A stretch of DNA of 64,000 bases, from contig JAFPYX010000026.1 of assembly GCA_017417585.1 (NCBI GenBank), forward strand, positions 1 through 64,000, given 5' to 3'. The notes under the pieces are model-generated. The model worked only from the letters and a program-made list of their open reading frames with translations, was not told the DNA's origin and did not search any database. The position numbers were made by a program, and so were the translations under genes. The stretch comes from Victivallales bacterium. Lineage in GTDB: Bacteria > Verrucomicrobiota > Lentisphaeria > Oligosphaerales > Oligosphaeraceae. Numbering within the stretch: the stretch's first letter is position 1; the number at the start of each line of letters is the position of its first letter. Below are positions 52,145-61,697 of the stretch, in pieces.

Positions 52145-53251
52145 ATGAAACCAAAATTCGCCGCTCCTCTTTTGGCCATTATTGCCCTGCTATTTTCCAT
52201 TCAGGCGCTCTTTGCCGAGGTGCCTGGAGTCAATACGGAAACTTCAAATGCAAGACGCCTGGCAACCCTCCGAACGAAAAACAAGCGCAAAGTGGATGAA
52301 ATCACCGACGCGATTCTCAATATGGTCAAGCACCAGCGTTTGGAATGGGAGGACAAATATTATGTCTATGTGTTTGGATATAACAACGCTACCAAAAAAT
52401 ATATTATCTTAAGAAGCTACCTTCGTCCAGAATTCTACCTGGGATACATCACCGACACGGCAGGTCCCGGCAACAATTCGCAGGAGCTCTCCCGAGGGGA
52501 CAGCCTGGATGGGGATAAATATGTTCAGCCATTTAAAATCGACACGATAACCATCATCGGCTATATCACGGAAAAATACGGCCAGGGGAAATCGATGGCA
52601 ACCCGCCTTGCCGAGGCATCCGGTCCTTTTCCCATCATCGACATACGTTCTAAAATAGAACTTCAGGAAGACGCCATAAAATTAGTCGATGCCCAATTCA
52701 ATCGTAGCGAGGAAGACATGCTGGAAGAGGAAATCCGCCTGGTCGAAGAAGAGTATCCACTTTATAAAGAGAATGAAATCGTTGAAATCTCCTTTGCACC
52801 GCGGGAAGGAGTTGCCCGACGGACCTATCGAGGTTCTTTCAAAAAGATTGGGCGTTTCAAGCTCACCATCGGCAAAGATTTTCTGAGCATGGACGAGCTG
52901 CCTGAAAAGATACGTGCGCGTTTCGACCCCGATTTAAACCGCATTGCCCGTGAAAGGATGCTTGCCCGCCATCCCATCATCACCCGTTACAAACTTGACC
53001 GCGAAGATGCCATTGCAGCCAAAGTGAATGAATGGCTCCTAAGCCAGTTTGAACAGAATCTTCCCCGGGGATGGGTTTATGTCAACAATGCCTGGAAACT
53101 TCCGGAAGACATGGTGGAAGATGTCATTGAATACCGTCTTTCCATGGGATGGTTCTATGTGCAAAAGCCCACTTCTACCGTTCCGCCTGTGCAAGACCTG
53201 CTCACTTATCTGAAGGAAATTGGCAAGGTGCCAACGATTGAGCAAAAGTGA
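52145..53251 (+). CDS. Exported protein of unknown function
   Basis: A 368-residue protein with a strong GGAGG site and a clear signal peptide (PLLAIIALLFSIQALFAE, about 8-25). The mature part is highly charged, with two similar stretches near the C-terminus (WLLSQFEQNLPRGWVYVNNAWKLPEDM and IEYRLSMGWFYVQKPTSTVPPVQD). I recognise no domain. A terminator follows, so it is a single-gene unit. It probably acts in the periplasm or at the surface. Confidence 0.75.
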   Translation: MKPKFAAPLLAIIALLFSIQALFAEVPGVNTETSNARRLATLRTKNKRKVDEITDAILNMVKHQRLEWEDKYYVYVFGYNNATKKYIILRSYLRPEFYLGYITDTAGPGNNSQELSRGDSLDGDKYVQPFKIDTITIIGYITEKYGQGKSMATRLAEASGPFPIIDIRSKIELQEDAIKLVDAQFNRSEEDMLEEEIRLVEEEYPLYKENEIVEISFAPREGVARRTYRGSFKKIGRFKLTIGKDFLSMDELPEKIRARFDPDLNRIARERMLARHPIITRYKLDREDAIAAKVNEWLLSQFEQNLPRGWVYVNNAWKLPEDMVEDVIEYRLSMGWFYVQKPTSTVPPVQDLLTYLKEIGKVPTIEQK

Positions 53252-53283
53252 TTTTTCTAGATTTTATCTTCTCTGCCGAATCC

Positions 53284-53315
53284 AGCGGCGGTTAAGATCC
53301 GCCGCTGTTTTTTTT
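53284..53315 (+). terminator. Rho-independent terminator
   Basis: An AGCGGCGG/CCGCCGCT stem (53284-53291 with 53299-53306) and 7-base loop are followed by GT8. It ends the exported-protein transcript just before dnaE. Confidence 0.92.
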
Positions 53316-53340
53316 CACCAATCGACACATATTTCAACCG

Positions 53341-56300
53341 ATGACGGTTCCCTTCGTCCATCTCCATGTCCATTCAGACTATAGCCTATTGGATGGCGCC
53401 CAGTCCATCAAATCGATCATCAAGCAGGCGGCGAAATTCGAGATGCCAGCCGTAGCATTGACAGACCACGGCTCGATGGCGGGTTCCTACGACCTGATGG
53501 AGCAGACCCAGAAGCTCCTGAAGGACAAAAAGACCCCCTACGAGCTCAAGCCTATCTACGGTTGCGAGTTCTATGTGACCGCAGGCGACTACCGCGACCA
53601 CGAACCCACTGAAATCAACCGCGAGCGCTACCACCTGATCCTTCTGGCCGAGAACTATCAGGGCTATGTCAACATGTGCCACCTCTCGCGCGAGGCGTAC
53701 CTCAAAGGCTACTACTACAAGCCACGCATCGACTTCCCCCTGCTCGAAAAATACCACGAGGGAATCATCTGCCTCTCCGCCTGCCTCTCCGGACAACTCC
53801 CCAAGTTGTTGCTGCGCAACCGAGACGAGGAGGCGGAGGCACTCGCACGAAAGTACCGCGACCTCTTTGGAGAGAAAAACTACTACATCGAATTGCAAGA
53901 TCATGGCCTCCCCGACCAGAAGCTCGTGAACCCCAGGCTTATCGCGCTGGCGCAGAAGCTTGGCATCGGGATGGTTGTCACCAACGACGCACACTATCTG
54001 AGGAAAGAGGATGCCGCCGCGCAAGATCTGATGGTCTGCATCGGCACCCAGACCACCATCAACGACCCCAAGCGGATGAAGTTCGAGACCGACGAGTTCT
54101 ACTTCAAGAGCTCCGAGGAGATGGCACTGCTCTTCCCAGAGCTGCCTGAAGCGATGAGCAACACCGTGGACATCGCCAGCCGCTGCAATGTCGAACTCAA
54201 ATACGTCAACCACTATCCGGACTACCCCGAGCCGCCCTCCCCCGAACGAACCGAGTTCGAGAAAAACATCACCGACGAACTGCTCCAAGCCGAATACACC
54301 CGGATGCGCAAGTGGAAGAAGACTTTCGCAGACAAGACCGACGAAGAACTCCACGACGATGCGGTCTCCGAAATCGTCCGCGAACGCCATCTGAGAAAAC
54401 TCTGCCACGACGGGCTGATGTGGCGCTTCCAATTCGACCCGGACAAGGACGAGATGACGCCCCAGCGCCAGACCATCGTCGATCGGATGAACTACGAGAT
54501 TGGCGTCATCAAGAAGATGGGGTTCATCAGTTACTACCTGGTGGTGTGGGATTTCCTGCATTATGCCGCTTCCGTCGGCATCCCGCTAGGACCCGGCCGA
54601 GGCTCCGGCGCCGGCAGTCTGGTAGCCTATCTCATCGGCATTACCCACATCGACCCCTTGCGTTACAACCTCCTCTTCGAGCGCTTTCTGAATCCCGACC
54701 GTGTCTCCCCGCCGGACTTCGACATCGACCTGTGCGAACGCCGCCGCGGAGAGGTCATCGAGTATGTCCGCCAGAAATACGGCGCGGACCGAGTGGTGCA
54801 GATCGGCACCTTCGGCACCCTCAAGGCAAAGCAGGTCGTCAAGGACGTCGCCCGCGCCATGGGACGCACCTTCGAGGAAGGCAACCGCTTCTGCAAGCTC
54901 ATCCCCGCGCATCCCAAGATGACCCTGGACATCGCCCTCAACGGCGACCCGCCTGGCACTCCTGCAGAGAAAAAGCTCGGCTTCCCGCCGAACGAAGAGC
55001 TCAAGCAGCTCATCGAGTCCGAGGAATGGTGCACAAAGCTCTGGGAGTTCGCCAAGACCCTTGAGGGACTCAACCGAAACACCTCCATCCACGCCGCCGG
55101 AGTCATCATCGGAGATATGGAGGTCGCCAATGTTGCCCCCATTGCCAAGGGCGCTGGCGACGAACCCATCACGCAGTTCCCCGCCCATCCCTGCGAGGAA
55201 CTCGGACTCCTCAAGATGGACTTCCTTGGGCTCAAAACCCTAACCCTCATCCAGGACGCGCTCGACCTCATCGAACTCAATACCGGCAAGAAAATCGTCG
55301 CCAACGAGATTCCCATTGACGACAAGGCCACCTACGACCTGCTCAACGAGGGCAAGACCATCGCCGTCTTCCAGCTGGAATCCGGCGGCATGCAGGACCT
55401 CTGCAAGAAATGGCATCTTACAAGACTTGAGGATATCATCGCGCTGATCGCCATCTACCGTCCAGGCCCCATGGAGTTCATTCCCGAGTTCCTGGGACGA
55501 AAGGAAGGGCGGATTCCGCTGGACTACGACGTGCCCGAGATGGAGTCCATCCTCTCCGAGACCTACGGCATCATGCTCTACCAGGAGCAGATTATGCAAG
55601 TCGCCCAGAAGGTCGCAGGATTCACACTTGGCGGAGCAGACATCCTCCGACGCGCCATAGGCAAGAAGAAACTCGATGTAATGACCGAGCAGAAGGCGAT
55701 TTTTGTCGCCGGATGCTCCGAACATGGCATCTCCGAGACCATCAGCAACAACATCTGGGAGAAGATTCTCAAATTCGCCGGATACGGCTTCAACAAGAGC
55801 CATTCCGCCGCCTATGGCCTCCTCACCTACCGCACCGCCTGGCTCAAGGCGAACTACCCCGCCGAGTTCATGGCCGCCGTCCTCACTTCCGAAATGAACA
55901 ACGCCGAGAAGCTCTCCTTCTACCTCAAGGAGTGCCGCCAGATGGGCATCCGCATCCTCGCCCCCGCCGTCAACGTCTGCGGAAAATACTTCTCCGTTGA
56001 CGGCAAGGACATCCGCTTCGGGCTCGCCGCCATCAAGAGCGTCGGCGAAGGCATTGTCCAGAACATCATCGACGCCCGGCAAAAGGACGGCCCGTTCCAG
56101 GACATCCTGGACTTCTGCGAACGTGTGGACGGAGTCAACAAACGCCTTCTGGACGCGCTGATTCTCTCCGGCGCCATGGACTCCTTTGGAAAGCGTCGTT
56201 CACAGCTTCTTGCCGTGGAGGATGATGCGATTGCACAAGCCGCAGCCGCCCGCAAGGACCGCTCCAGCGGGCAGCTCTCGCTCTTTGACATGATGGCCTC

Positions 56301-57066
56301 CGATGACAAGGCTACCACCGCCCTGCAGTATCCCGGAATCGCCGAGCTTGAGCTCTCCGAAAAGCTCAACCACGAGAAGGAACTGCTGGGATTCTACCTT
56401 TCCGGACATCCCATCGACTCCGCGCGTGAACTCGTGGACACCTACCAGATTGACGACCTGGCGGACCTCCCGGAACTCGAGGCAGGAACCACTTTCCGCA
56501 CTGGGGCATATCTGGCCAATGTCACCAAGAAGGTCTCCAAGAAGAGCATGAAGCCGTTCGCGATTTTGCAATTGGAGAGTCGCGAGTCAACGCTGGAGAC
56601 CGCTCTATTCAACCGTGAATACGAGACTGCTCTGAAAGACTGCCCTGAGGCGCTGGAGCCCCACGGCGTTGTTTTCATCGAGGGCGAAGTTCAGGCTCCG
56701 GATGAAGAAGGCGGGTCGCCACGCATCAAGCTGAACAAGATCGTGTCCGCTGAGAAGGCCCCGGAGCTCTTCTGTGGCCAGGCCAATGTCTATATCGAGG
56801 AAAAGGATGCCACCGCCGAAAAGTTGGAGAAATTCGCGGAACTGTGTGAAAAGCACCATGGCGCGGCACAGGTTCTCTTCTGCCTGAACCGGGAAAACGG
56901 CGACCGAATCTTCCTGAAAAACCCCATCCTCTCCGTTAAAACCAACACGAAATTCCAGGAGAAGGCCCGTGAACTCTTCGGGGAGCATGCGCTGTTGCTC
57001 AAAGGAAGCCGTGAACGTCCCGCCGTCCGCCAGCGCGGTAGTTTCCATGGATTTGTCGAAGAATAG
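53341..57066 (+). CDS. dnaE: DNA polymerase III alpha subunit
   Basis: A 1,241-residue replicative polymerase. The PHP domain opens it (FVHLHVHSDYSLLDGA, ALTDHGSM). The C-family polymerase core has GPGRGSGAGSLVAYL and PDFDIDLCERRR (catalytic Asp pair). The fingers and HhH region follow. A beta-clamp binding motif QLSLF lies near residue 980, before an OB-fold. The length is slightly above E. coli DnaE (1,160). The ATG lies 26 bases after the preceding terminator T-run; no ribosome site is obvious. Confidence 0.95.
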   Translation: MTVPFVHLHVHSDYSLLDGAQSIKSIIKQAAKFEMPAVALTDHGSMAGSYDLMEQTQKLLKDKKTPYELKPIYGCEFYVTAGDYRDHEPTEINRERYHLILLAENYQGYVNMCHLSREAYLKGYYYKPRIDFPLLEKYHEGIICLSACLSGQLPKLLLRNRDEEAEALARKYRDLFGEKNYYIELQDHGLPDQKLVNPRLIALAQKLGIGMVVTNDAHYLRKEDAAAQDLMVCIGTQTTINDPKRMKFETDEFYFKSSEEMALLFPELPEAMSNTVDIASRCNVELKYVNHYPDYPEPPSPERTEFEKNITDELLQAEYTRMRKWKKTFADKTDEELHDDAVSEIVRERHLRKLCHDGLMWRFQFDPDKDEMTPQRQTIVDRMNYEIGVIKKMGFISYYLVVWDFLHYAASVGIPLGPGRGSGAGSLVAYLIGITHIDPLRYNLLFERFLNPDRVSPPDFDIDLCERRRGEVIEYVRQKYGADRVVQIGTFGTLKAKQVVKDVARAMGRTFEEGNRFCKLIPAHPKMTLDIALNGDPPGTPAEKKLGFPPNEELKQLIESEEWCTKLWEFAKTLEGLNRNTSIHAAGVIIGDMEVANVAPIAKGAGDEPITQFPAHPCEELGLLKMDFLGLKTLTLIQDALDLIELNTGKKIVANEIPIDDKATYDLLNEGKTIAVFQLESGGMQDLCKKWHLTRLEDIIALIAIYRPGPMEFIPEFLGRKEGRIPLDYDVPEMESILSETYGIMLYQEQIMQVAQKVAGFTLGGADILRRAIGKKKLDVMTEQKAIFVAGCSEHGISETISNNIWEKILKFAGYGFNKSHSAAYGLLTYRTAWLKANYPAEFMAAVLTSEMNNAEKLSFYLKECRQMGIRILAPAVNVCGKYFSVDGKDIRFGLAAIKSVGEGIVQNIIDARQKDGPFQDILDFCERVDGVNKRLLDALILSGAMDSFGKRRSQLLAVEDDAIAQAAAARKDRSSGQLSLFDMMASDDKATTALQYPGIAELELSEKLNHEKELLGFYLSGHPIDSARELVDTYQIDDLADLPELEAGTTFRTGAYLANVTKKVSKKSMKPFAILQLESRESTLETALFNREYETALKDCPEALEPHGVVFIEGEVQAPDEEGGSPRIKLNKIVSAEKAPELFCGQANVYIEEKDATAEKLEKFAELCEKHHGAAQVLFCLNRENGDRIFLKNPILSVKTNTKFQEKARELFGEHALLLKGSRERPAVRQRGSFHGFVEE

Positions 57067-57094
57067 GTGTTGAGCTTCAAATCAGGAGGCACGT

Positions 57095-57427
57095 ATGGAC
57101 GAACAGCAAAAAATCCCGTCGAATCATCCAGAGGAAAACTCCAACTCCCAGCCCCCGGAGCCGGTCGAATCTCCGTCGCTTGATTCGGAACACCACGCCC
57201 CTACTCAAGAGGAACTTGCGAAAATCGAGGAGGAGATGGATGAACGCAGGGCGAGGATGGACTTGTTGAAGACACACGTTTTGAATCAGCTGGAAGACGA
57301 AGCCGCCGACAGTCGCCTAGGCGAGCTGATGCGCTCCAAGAACTTCTGGTATGGCGTGTTCGGGCTAATCTTCATTCTTTGGATGGGGGCATTGATTCTC
57401 TGGGTTGCACACGACCTGGCGAAATAA
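57095..57427 (+). CDS. Small C-terminally anchored membrane protein
   Basis: A 110-residue protein with AGGAGG before the ATG. It has an acidic, Pro/Gln-rich N-terminus, then a helical segment (ELAKIEEEMDERRARMDLLKTHVL). A single membrane helix near the C-terminus (YGVFGLIFILWMGALILWVAH, about 87-107) closes it. The bulk would face the cytoplasm or periplasm as a coiled coil. No family recognised. It lies 28 bases after dnaE and shortly before a serine hydrolase gene. Confidence 0.7.
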   Translation: MDEQQKIPSNHPEENSNSQPPEPVESPSLDSEHHAPTQEELAKIEEEMDERRARMDLLKTHVLNQLEDEAADSRLGELMRSKNFWYGVFGLIFILWMGALILWVAHDLAK

Positions 57428-57453
57428 TTCTATGGCCCTGGGGGAGACAAACC

Positions 57454-58521
57454 ATGTCCAACACATTAGCGCAACTCCAATCTATTCTGGAGTCGGCGGT
57501 TGCCTCCGAAGCTGAGCTGGGTTGCCAATGCGCATTCTGGAGCGAAGAGACTGGGGAGCTTTCCCTGGCGAGCGGCTGGCTTGATGCCAACCGGACCCGC
57601 CAGGTGGCCACGGATTCCCTCTTTCCCGTGTTTTCCACGGGAAAAACAATCGCCACCACTGCGGCACTGCGGGTCATCGATCGTGGTTTGATTTCGTTGG
57701 ACACTCATGTCGTTGATCTCTGGCCGGAATTCGCCGGACTTGGTCGTGAACAAGTCACCATGCAGGATGTCCTCGCGCATACCACGGGGCTCTTCTGCAT
57801 GCCGCACGCCGACACCCCGGAGGAGCTGGCCGACTGGCCCTTGATGTGCTCCCGCCTGGCGGCGATGCGCCCCGCCTGGATGCCCGGCACCCGGACCAAA
57901 TACCAGGCCTTTACCTATAGCTGGCTGCTGGGAGAACCGCTGAGACGTCTGACCGGCAAGGCATTCCAGGAAGTGCTCGTCGATGAGGTTCTGGCTCCAT
58001 TGGGAATGACCTCGGGATGCTATTTCGGACTGCCAGAAAGCCAGTTGCCACGACTGGCGGAACTGCAACGTGCATCCGATTTGCTCCCGCCCCTGCCTCC
58101 CAAGCCCACTTTCTGGAACCCCACCGAAAACCTCGTAAACCAACCAGTCATTCGACAGGCCTGCCTCCCCGCCTTCAACGGCATCGCCAATGCCCATGCG
58201 CTGCTTCAACTCGGCAAGGCCTTGCTGGACTCTTCCCAACCCTTCCTGTCGCAAGAACTACTTAAAGACGCAACTTCGCTACATCGCCCGCCTGACCAGG
58301 AAATACCTTCAAATCCCGGCTACTGGGAATTGTTCGGACTGGGCTATCTCCTCTATGCCAATCCCCCTGGACGCGGCAGGATATTCGGACATGGCGGCTA
58401 CGGCGGCAGCGAACTGCTGATCGACCAGCAAAACCGGACGGTTTTCGCCTTCACCAAAAACCGCCTCTCCACCGACCAGACGACCCGCGAGTCACTCAAA
58501 ACTGCTTTGAGGTTTGGATAA
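57454..58521 (+). CDS. Beta-lactamase/esterase-family serine hydrolase
   Basis: A 355-residue class C beta-lactamase-like protein. The catalytic SxxK is S61-T-G-K64 (FSTGKT). The second motif, normally YxN, reads TYSW. The third (KTG/HxG) is GHGGYGG. These changes are common in EstB-like esterases and D-peptidase relatives rather than true lactamases. No signal peptide is seen. ATG 57454 follows GGGGGAG by 7 bases; an in-frame codon at 57379 would overlap the previous gene. Confidence 0.82.
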   Translation: MSNTLAQLQSILESAVASEAELGCQCAFWSEETGELSLASGWLDANRTRQVATDSLFPVFSTGKTIATTAALRVIDRGLISLDTHVVDLWPEFAGLGREQVTMQDVLAHTTGLFCMPHADTPEELADWPLMCSRLAAMRPAWMPGTRTKYQAFTYSWLLGEPLRRLTGKAFQEVLVDEVLAPLGMTSGCYFGLPESQLPRLAELQRASDLLPPLPPKPTFWNPTENLVNQPVIRQACLPAFNGIANAHALLQLGKALLDSSQPFLSQELLKDATSLHRPPDQEIPSNPGYWELFGLGYLLYANPPGRGRIFGHGGYGGSELLIDQQNRTVFAFTKNRLSTDQTTRESLKTALRFG

Positions 58522-58600
58522 ACAGACCACTACGCAGAAAAGCATACAAGTTCCCCAATTCTCATTATATTATGTTGCTTTAACGATAAAAGATACGGCT

Positions 58601-60724
58601 ATGTACAAGAAAGAAAAACATCCTATTAAACTCATTGGCACTCTCTCCGTAAACGAAAAGGGCTTCGGTTTTGTCGAACTGGACAGCGGTTCCGTCTTTG
58701 TGCCGCCTAGCTTCCTGCATGGCGGCATCGCCGGCGACCAGGTTGAAGTCCAGATCGACCCGCAAAGCGATCCGGAGCGTCCTTCCGGCGCCATCACCCG
58801 TATCCTGGAGCGCAAGTTCGGAACCATCGTCGGCTGCCTGGTTCCCTGGCATGGCGGCTGGGCATTGCGCCCCCTGCGTCGAGAACTGCCCGCCCTGCTT
58901 CCGCTCACCCGAGCCTCCTGTGCCCGGGCGTACCCTGCGCCACGCGAAGGCCAATGGGCACGCGCCACCCTCGCCATCCCCACTGACAACAACTTTGAAA
59001 GTGGCCTGGCCCAGGCGGAATTGTGCGACGTTTTCGGCCAAACCGGCGAAGTCACTTCCGACCTCGACGCCATTGTCGAGGAATTCCATATCCCCGAAAC
59101 CTACACCGACGATGACGAGGCGGCCGCAGCGAAGCTCAATCCCGCCAAGGTACGTCGCCGTGACTACACCACCCACACCGTCGTCACCATCGACCCCGTG
59201 GACGCGCGGGACTACGATGACGCGCTTTCCTGCGAACCCGGCCAAAAAACAGGCGAAATCGTGGTAGGAGTCCACATTGCAGACGTCGCCTGCTACGTCA
59301 CCCCTAAGTCGCCGCTGGACGGCGAGGCGCGCAAGCGCTGCTTCACCTCTTATCTGCCAGGACGCACCCTCCCGATGCTTCCACGCGCCCTGGCGAACCG
59401 CCAATGCAGCCTTCAGGCAGGTGTGCCGCGCCTGGCGCACTCCGTCTTCATCCGCTACAACACGCACACGGGAGAGGTGCGTTCCTGGGAGCGGTGCCAT
59501 ACCACCATCTGCGTTACCCAGCGTCTTTGCTACGAGCAGGTCCAGCAGTATTTTGACGGTTCGCCGTTTGAGGCCGAACCCGGCGTGCTGGAGTTGTTGG
59601 ACCGGCTGAACGGTGTCGCACGGCTGTTGCGGCATCGCCGGCAGACTCAAGAGCAATTCCTGCCGATGGCCATGCCGGAAATCCGTGTGCTGTGCACGGA
59701 GAACCCCTCGCAGATTCTGGGTGTTCAGAAAAGCGAAGACAACCCGTCGCATCAGCTGGTTGAGGAGTTTATGCTCTCCGCCAACGAATGCATCGCCAAC
59801 GAGCTTCAGAAGCTCAGGCTGCCCGGCATCTACCGGAATCACCAGGCGCCCGACGAAGACAAGATGGCTCAGTTCACCGAAACCGCGACCCTGATGATGG
59901 GTGAGAAGGTACGCTCGCTGGGCACGCGCCGCGGGATTGTGCATTTCCTCAGACGCGCGGAGAAGTCGCCGCTCAAGGACGTGCTTTACATGGCATTCCT
60001 GCGCCAGCTCCCCCGGGCGGTCTACGAGACGGAGAGCCTCGGGCATTTCGGTCTGGGCAAGGAACGCTACTGCCATTTCACCAGCCCCATCCGGCGTTAT
60101 GCAGACCTGCTGGTGCATCAGCAGCTCCTGCTCCACGACACCCGCCGGAAGGTCTATGAAGAAAGCCAAGTGATTGCCATCGCGGACGAGTGCACCTCCC
60201 ATGAATACAACTGCGACCAGGCGGAATTCGCCGCCGAGGACCGCATGAAGATTCGTTATCTGGACCACCTCCGCCGCGAGGACGATGCTTTTACCGTCCT
60301 TGGCGAGGTCTGCCGTACCAGCAAGCTTGGTGCACAGCTCTACCTTCCGGAGTATGGCCTGATGGCCTTTGTCAACGATGCTCAATTGCCGAACTACTGG
60401 ACATTCGATCATCTGAAGCTGGACTGGACCAACCTGCGAAACGGCGACCGCCTTTTCGTCACCCAGAGCCGCCAATTCAAGATTGCCGTCGCCGACCCCA
60501 TCCGCGGCGAACTGCTGCTCACCCCCGTGACAACCGAGATGCCTTCCCCAGAAAAAGATGAAGCGGGGACACCGTCAAAGGAGCTGGGCGATTGGAACGA
60601 ACTGGAAGTCTATGACCCGCCCAGGACCGTGGCCAACTCGCGCGGACGCGGACGCGCCACGGCTAGAAGCTCTAGAGGCTCCGGGAAACCCAGAAGCACT
60701 AGGAAATCTAGAAAGCGGAGATGA
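58601..60724 (+). CDS. rnr: Ribonuclease R/II-family exoribonuclease
   Basis: A 707-residue 3'-5' exoribonuclease. A cold-shock domain (GTLSVNEKGFGFVEL ... VFVPPSFLHGGIAGDQVEV) is followed by a second one. The RNB domain has the catalytic acidic motif IDPVDARDYDDAL (about 202-214), HIADVACYV, and HFTSPIRRYADLLVHQ. An S1-like domain and a very basic Arg/Ser/Gly tail close it. It degrades structured RNA. ATG 58601 starts the family-like sequence; the upstream in-frame codon at 58514 would overlap the hydrolase gene. Confidence 0.9.
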   Translation: MYKKEKHPIKLIGTLSVNEKGFGFVELDSGSVFVPPSFLHGGIAGDQVEVQIDPQSDPERPSGAITRILERKFGTIVGCLVPWHGGWALRPLRRELPALLPLTRASCARAYPAPREGQWARATLAIPTDNNFESGLAQAELCDVFGQTGEVTSDLDAIVEEFHIPETYTDDDEAAAAKLNPAKVRRRDYTTHTVVTIDPVDARDYDDALSCEPGQKTGEIVVGVHIADVACYVTPKSPLDGEARKRCFTSYLPGRTLPMLPRALANRQCSLQAGVPRLAHSVFIRYNTHTGEVRSWERCHTTICVTQRLCYEQVQQYFDGSPFEAEPGVLELLDRLNGVARLLRHRRQTQEQFLPMAMPEIRVLCTENPSQILGVQKSEDNPSHQLVEEFMLSANECIANELQKLRLPGIYRNHQAPDEDKMAQFTETATLMMGEKVRSLGTRRGIVHFLRRAEKSPLKDVLYMAFLRQLPRAVYETESLGHFGLGKERYCHFTSPIRRYADLLVHQQLLLHDTRRKVYEESQVIAIADECTSHEYNCDQAEFAAEDRMKIRYLDHLRREDDAFTVLGEVCRTSKLGAQLYLPEYGLMAFVNDAQLPNYWTFDHLKLDWTNLRNGDRLFVTQSRQFKIAVADPIRGELLLTPVTTEMPSPEKDEAGTPSKELGDWNELEVYDPPRTVANSRGRGRATARSSRGSGKPRSTRKSRKRR

Positions 60725-60836
60725 TTTCCCACTCGGACTTTGGGACTTACTCAACTGACTCGGGAACTAGGACTCTTTGACGACGGCGGGGGCACCGCCA
60801 CTACACCTCTAACCTCCAACCTCCAATCTCTAACTT

Positions 60837-61676
60837 ATGCTTTTGTACGTTGTCATGCTCTTGGCCGCCGCCGATGCCGCAATCTTCACCTATTCTGCTG
60901 GAGAAGGCGGACACTGGGGATGGGCCATTCCCGCTGCGCTTGGCGCCGCCATTGTTGCCTCATTGCCCTTAAGCTGGTGGGTCAAGAAGCGCATTGAAGC
61001 CATTTTCAATCGTGTGCAGGAGATGCTGTTGCGAGACCAGCAGACGATGCAGCGCAAAGTCGCCGCCCTGCAGAACAAGGGTGTTGGCGGCCAGAAAGTA
61101 GTCAGCCAACTGGAAAAGGAACAGGAAACCTCCGTCCGCGCCGCATTGGTCCCGTTGGAAGAACTCAAGCCCTACCAGTGGCTGAACCCGTTGGTCAAAA
61201 AGCAGGCCGACATGCTCAAGGGGCAACTTCTCTTCCAGATCAAGGACTACGATGCCGCCCGCCCCTGTCTGGAAAATGCCATGGTGCTTGACCCGAGTAT
61301 CGCCTGCATGCAGATGATTCTCCACTGGAAAAAAGACCCCGAGGAGACGAAAGAACTGGACAAGATGTTCAACAAGGGCGTCGGTCGCTTCAAGTATGAC
61401 AAAGGCACGCTCATCTATGCGCTTTACTCCTGGATCTTGGTAAAGCAGAACCGCCTCAACGAGGCCGTCTCGGTGTTGGCGGAGGGCAAGACCAAAACGG
61501 AAGACCCGGTGATCGCCCAGAATTGGGACCACCTGGCCAACAACCGCCTCAAGCGTCTGAGTTTCGCCGGGCTGGGCGAACGATGGTACGCGCTTGGGCT
61601 GGAAACACCCCAGCCTGTCCGCCAACAACAGCAGGCTCCTTTCGGAGGCCGTGTTTCCCGCCGGGGCTTCCGCTAA
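60837..61676 (+). CDS. Membrane-anchored TPR-like protein
   Basis: A 279-residue protein. Two membrane helices (about 1-17 and 24-48) are followed by a coiled coil (about 58-95) and TPR-like helices (QWLNPLVKKQADMLKGQLLFQIKDYDAARPCLENAMVLDPS; YALYSWILVKQNRLNEAVSVLAEG). The C-terminus is Gln/Arg-rich. It probably organises a membrane complex. No direct ortholog is recognised. It lies between the RNase R gene and the dapF-like gene. Confidence 0.72.
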   Translation: MLLYVVMLLAAADAAIFTYSAGEGGHWGWAIPAALGAAIVASLPLSWWVKKRIEAIFNRVQEMLLRDQQTMQRKVAALQNKGVGGQKVVSQLEKEQETSVRAALVPLEELKPYQWLNPLVKKQADMLKGQLLFQIKDYDAARPCLENAMVLDPSIACMQMILHWKKDPEETKELDKMFNKGVGRFKYDKGTLIYALYSWILVKQNRLNEAVSVLAEGKTKTEDPVIAQNWDHLANNRLKRLSFAGLGERWYALGLETPQPVRQQQQAPFGGRVSRRGFR

Positions 61677-61697
61677 TCGCCTCAAGCTTTTCCTCCA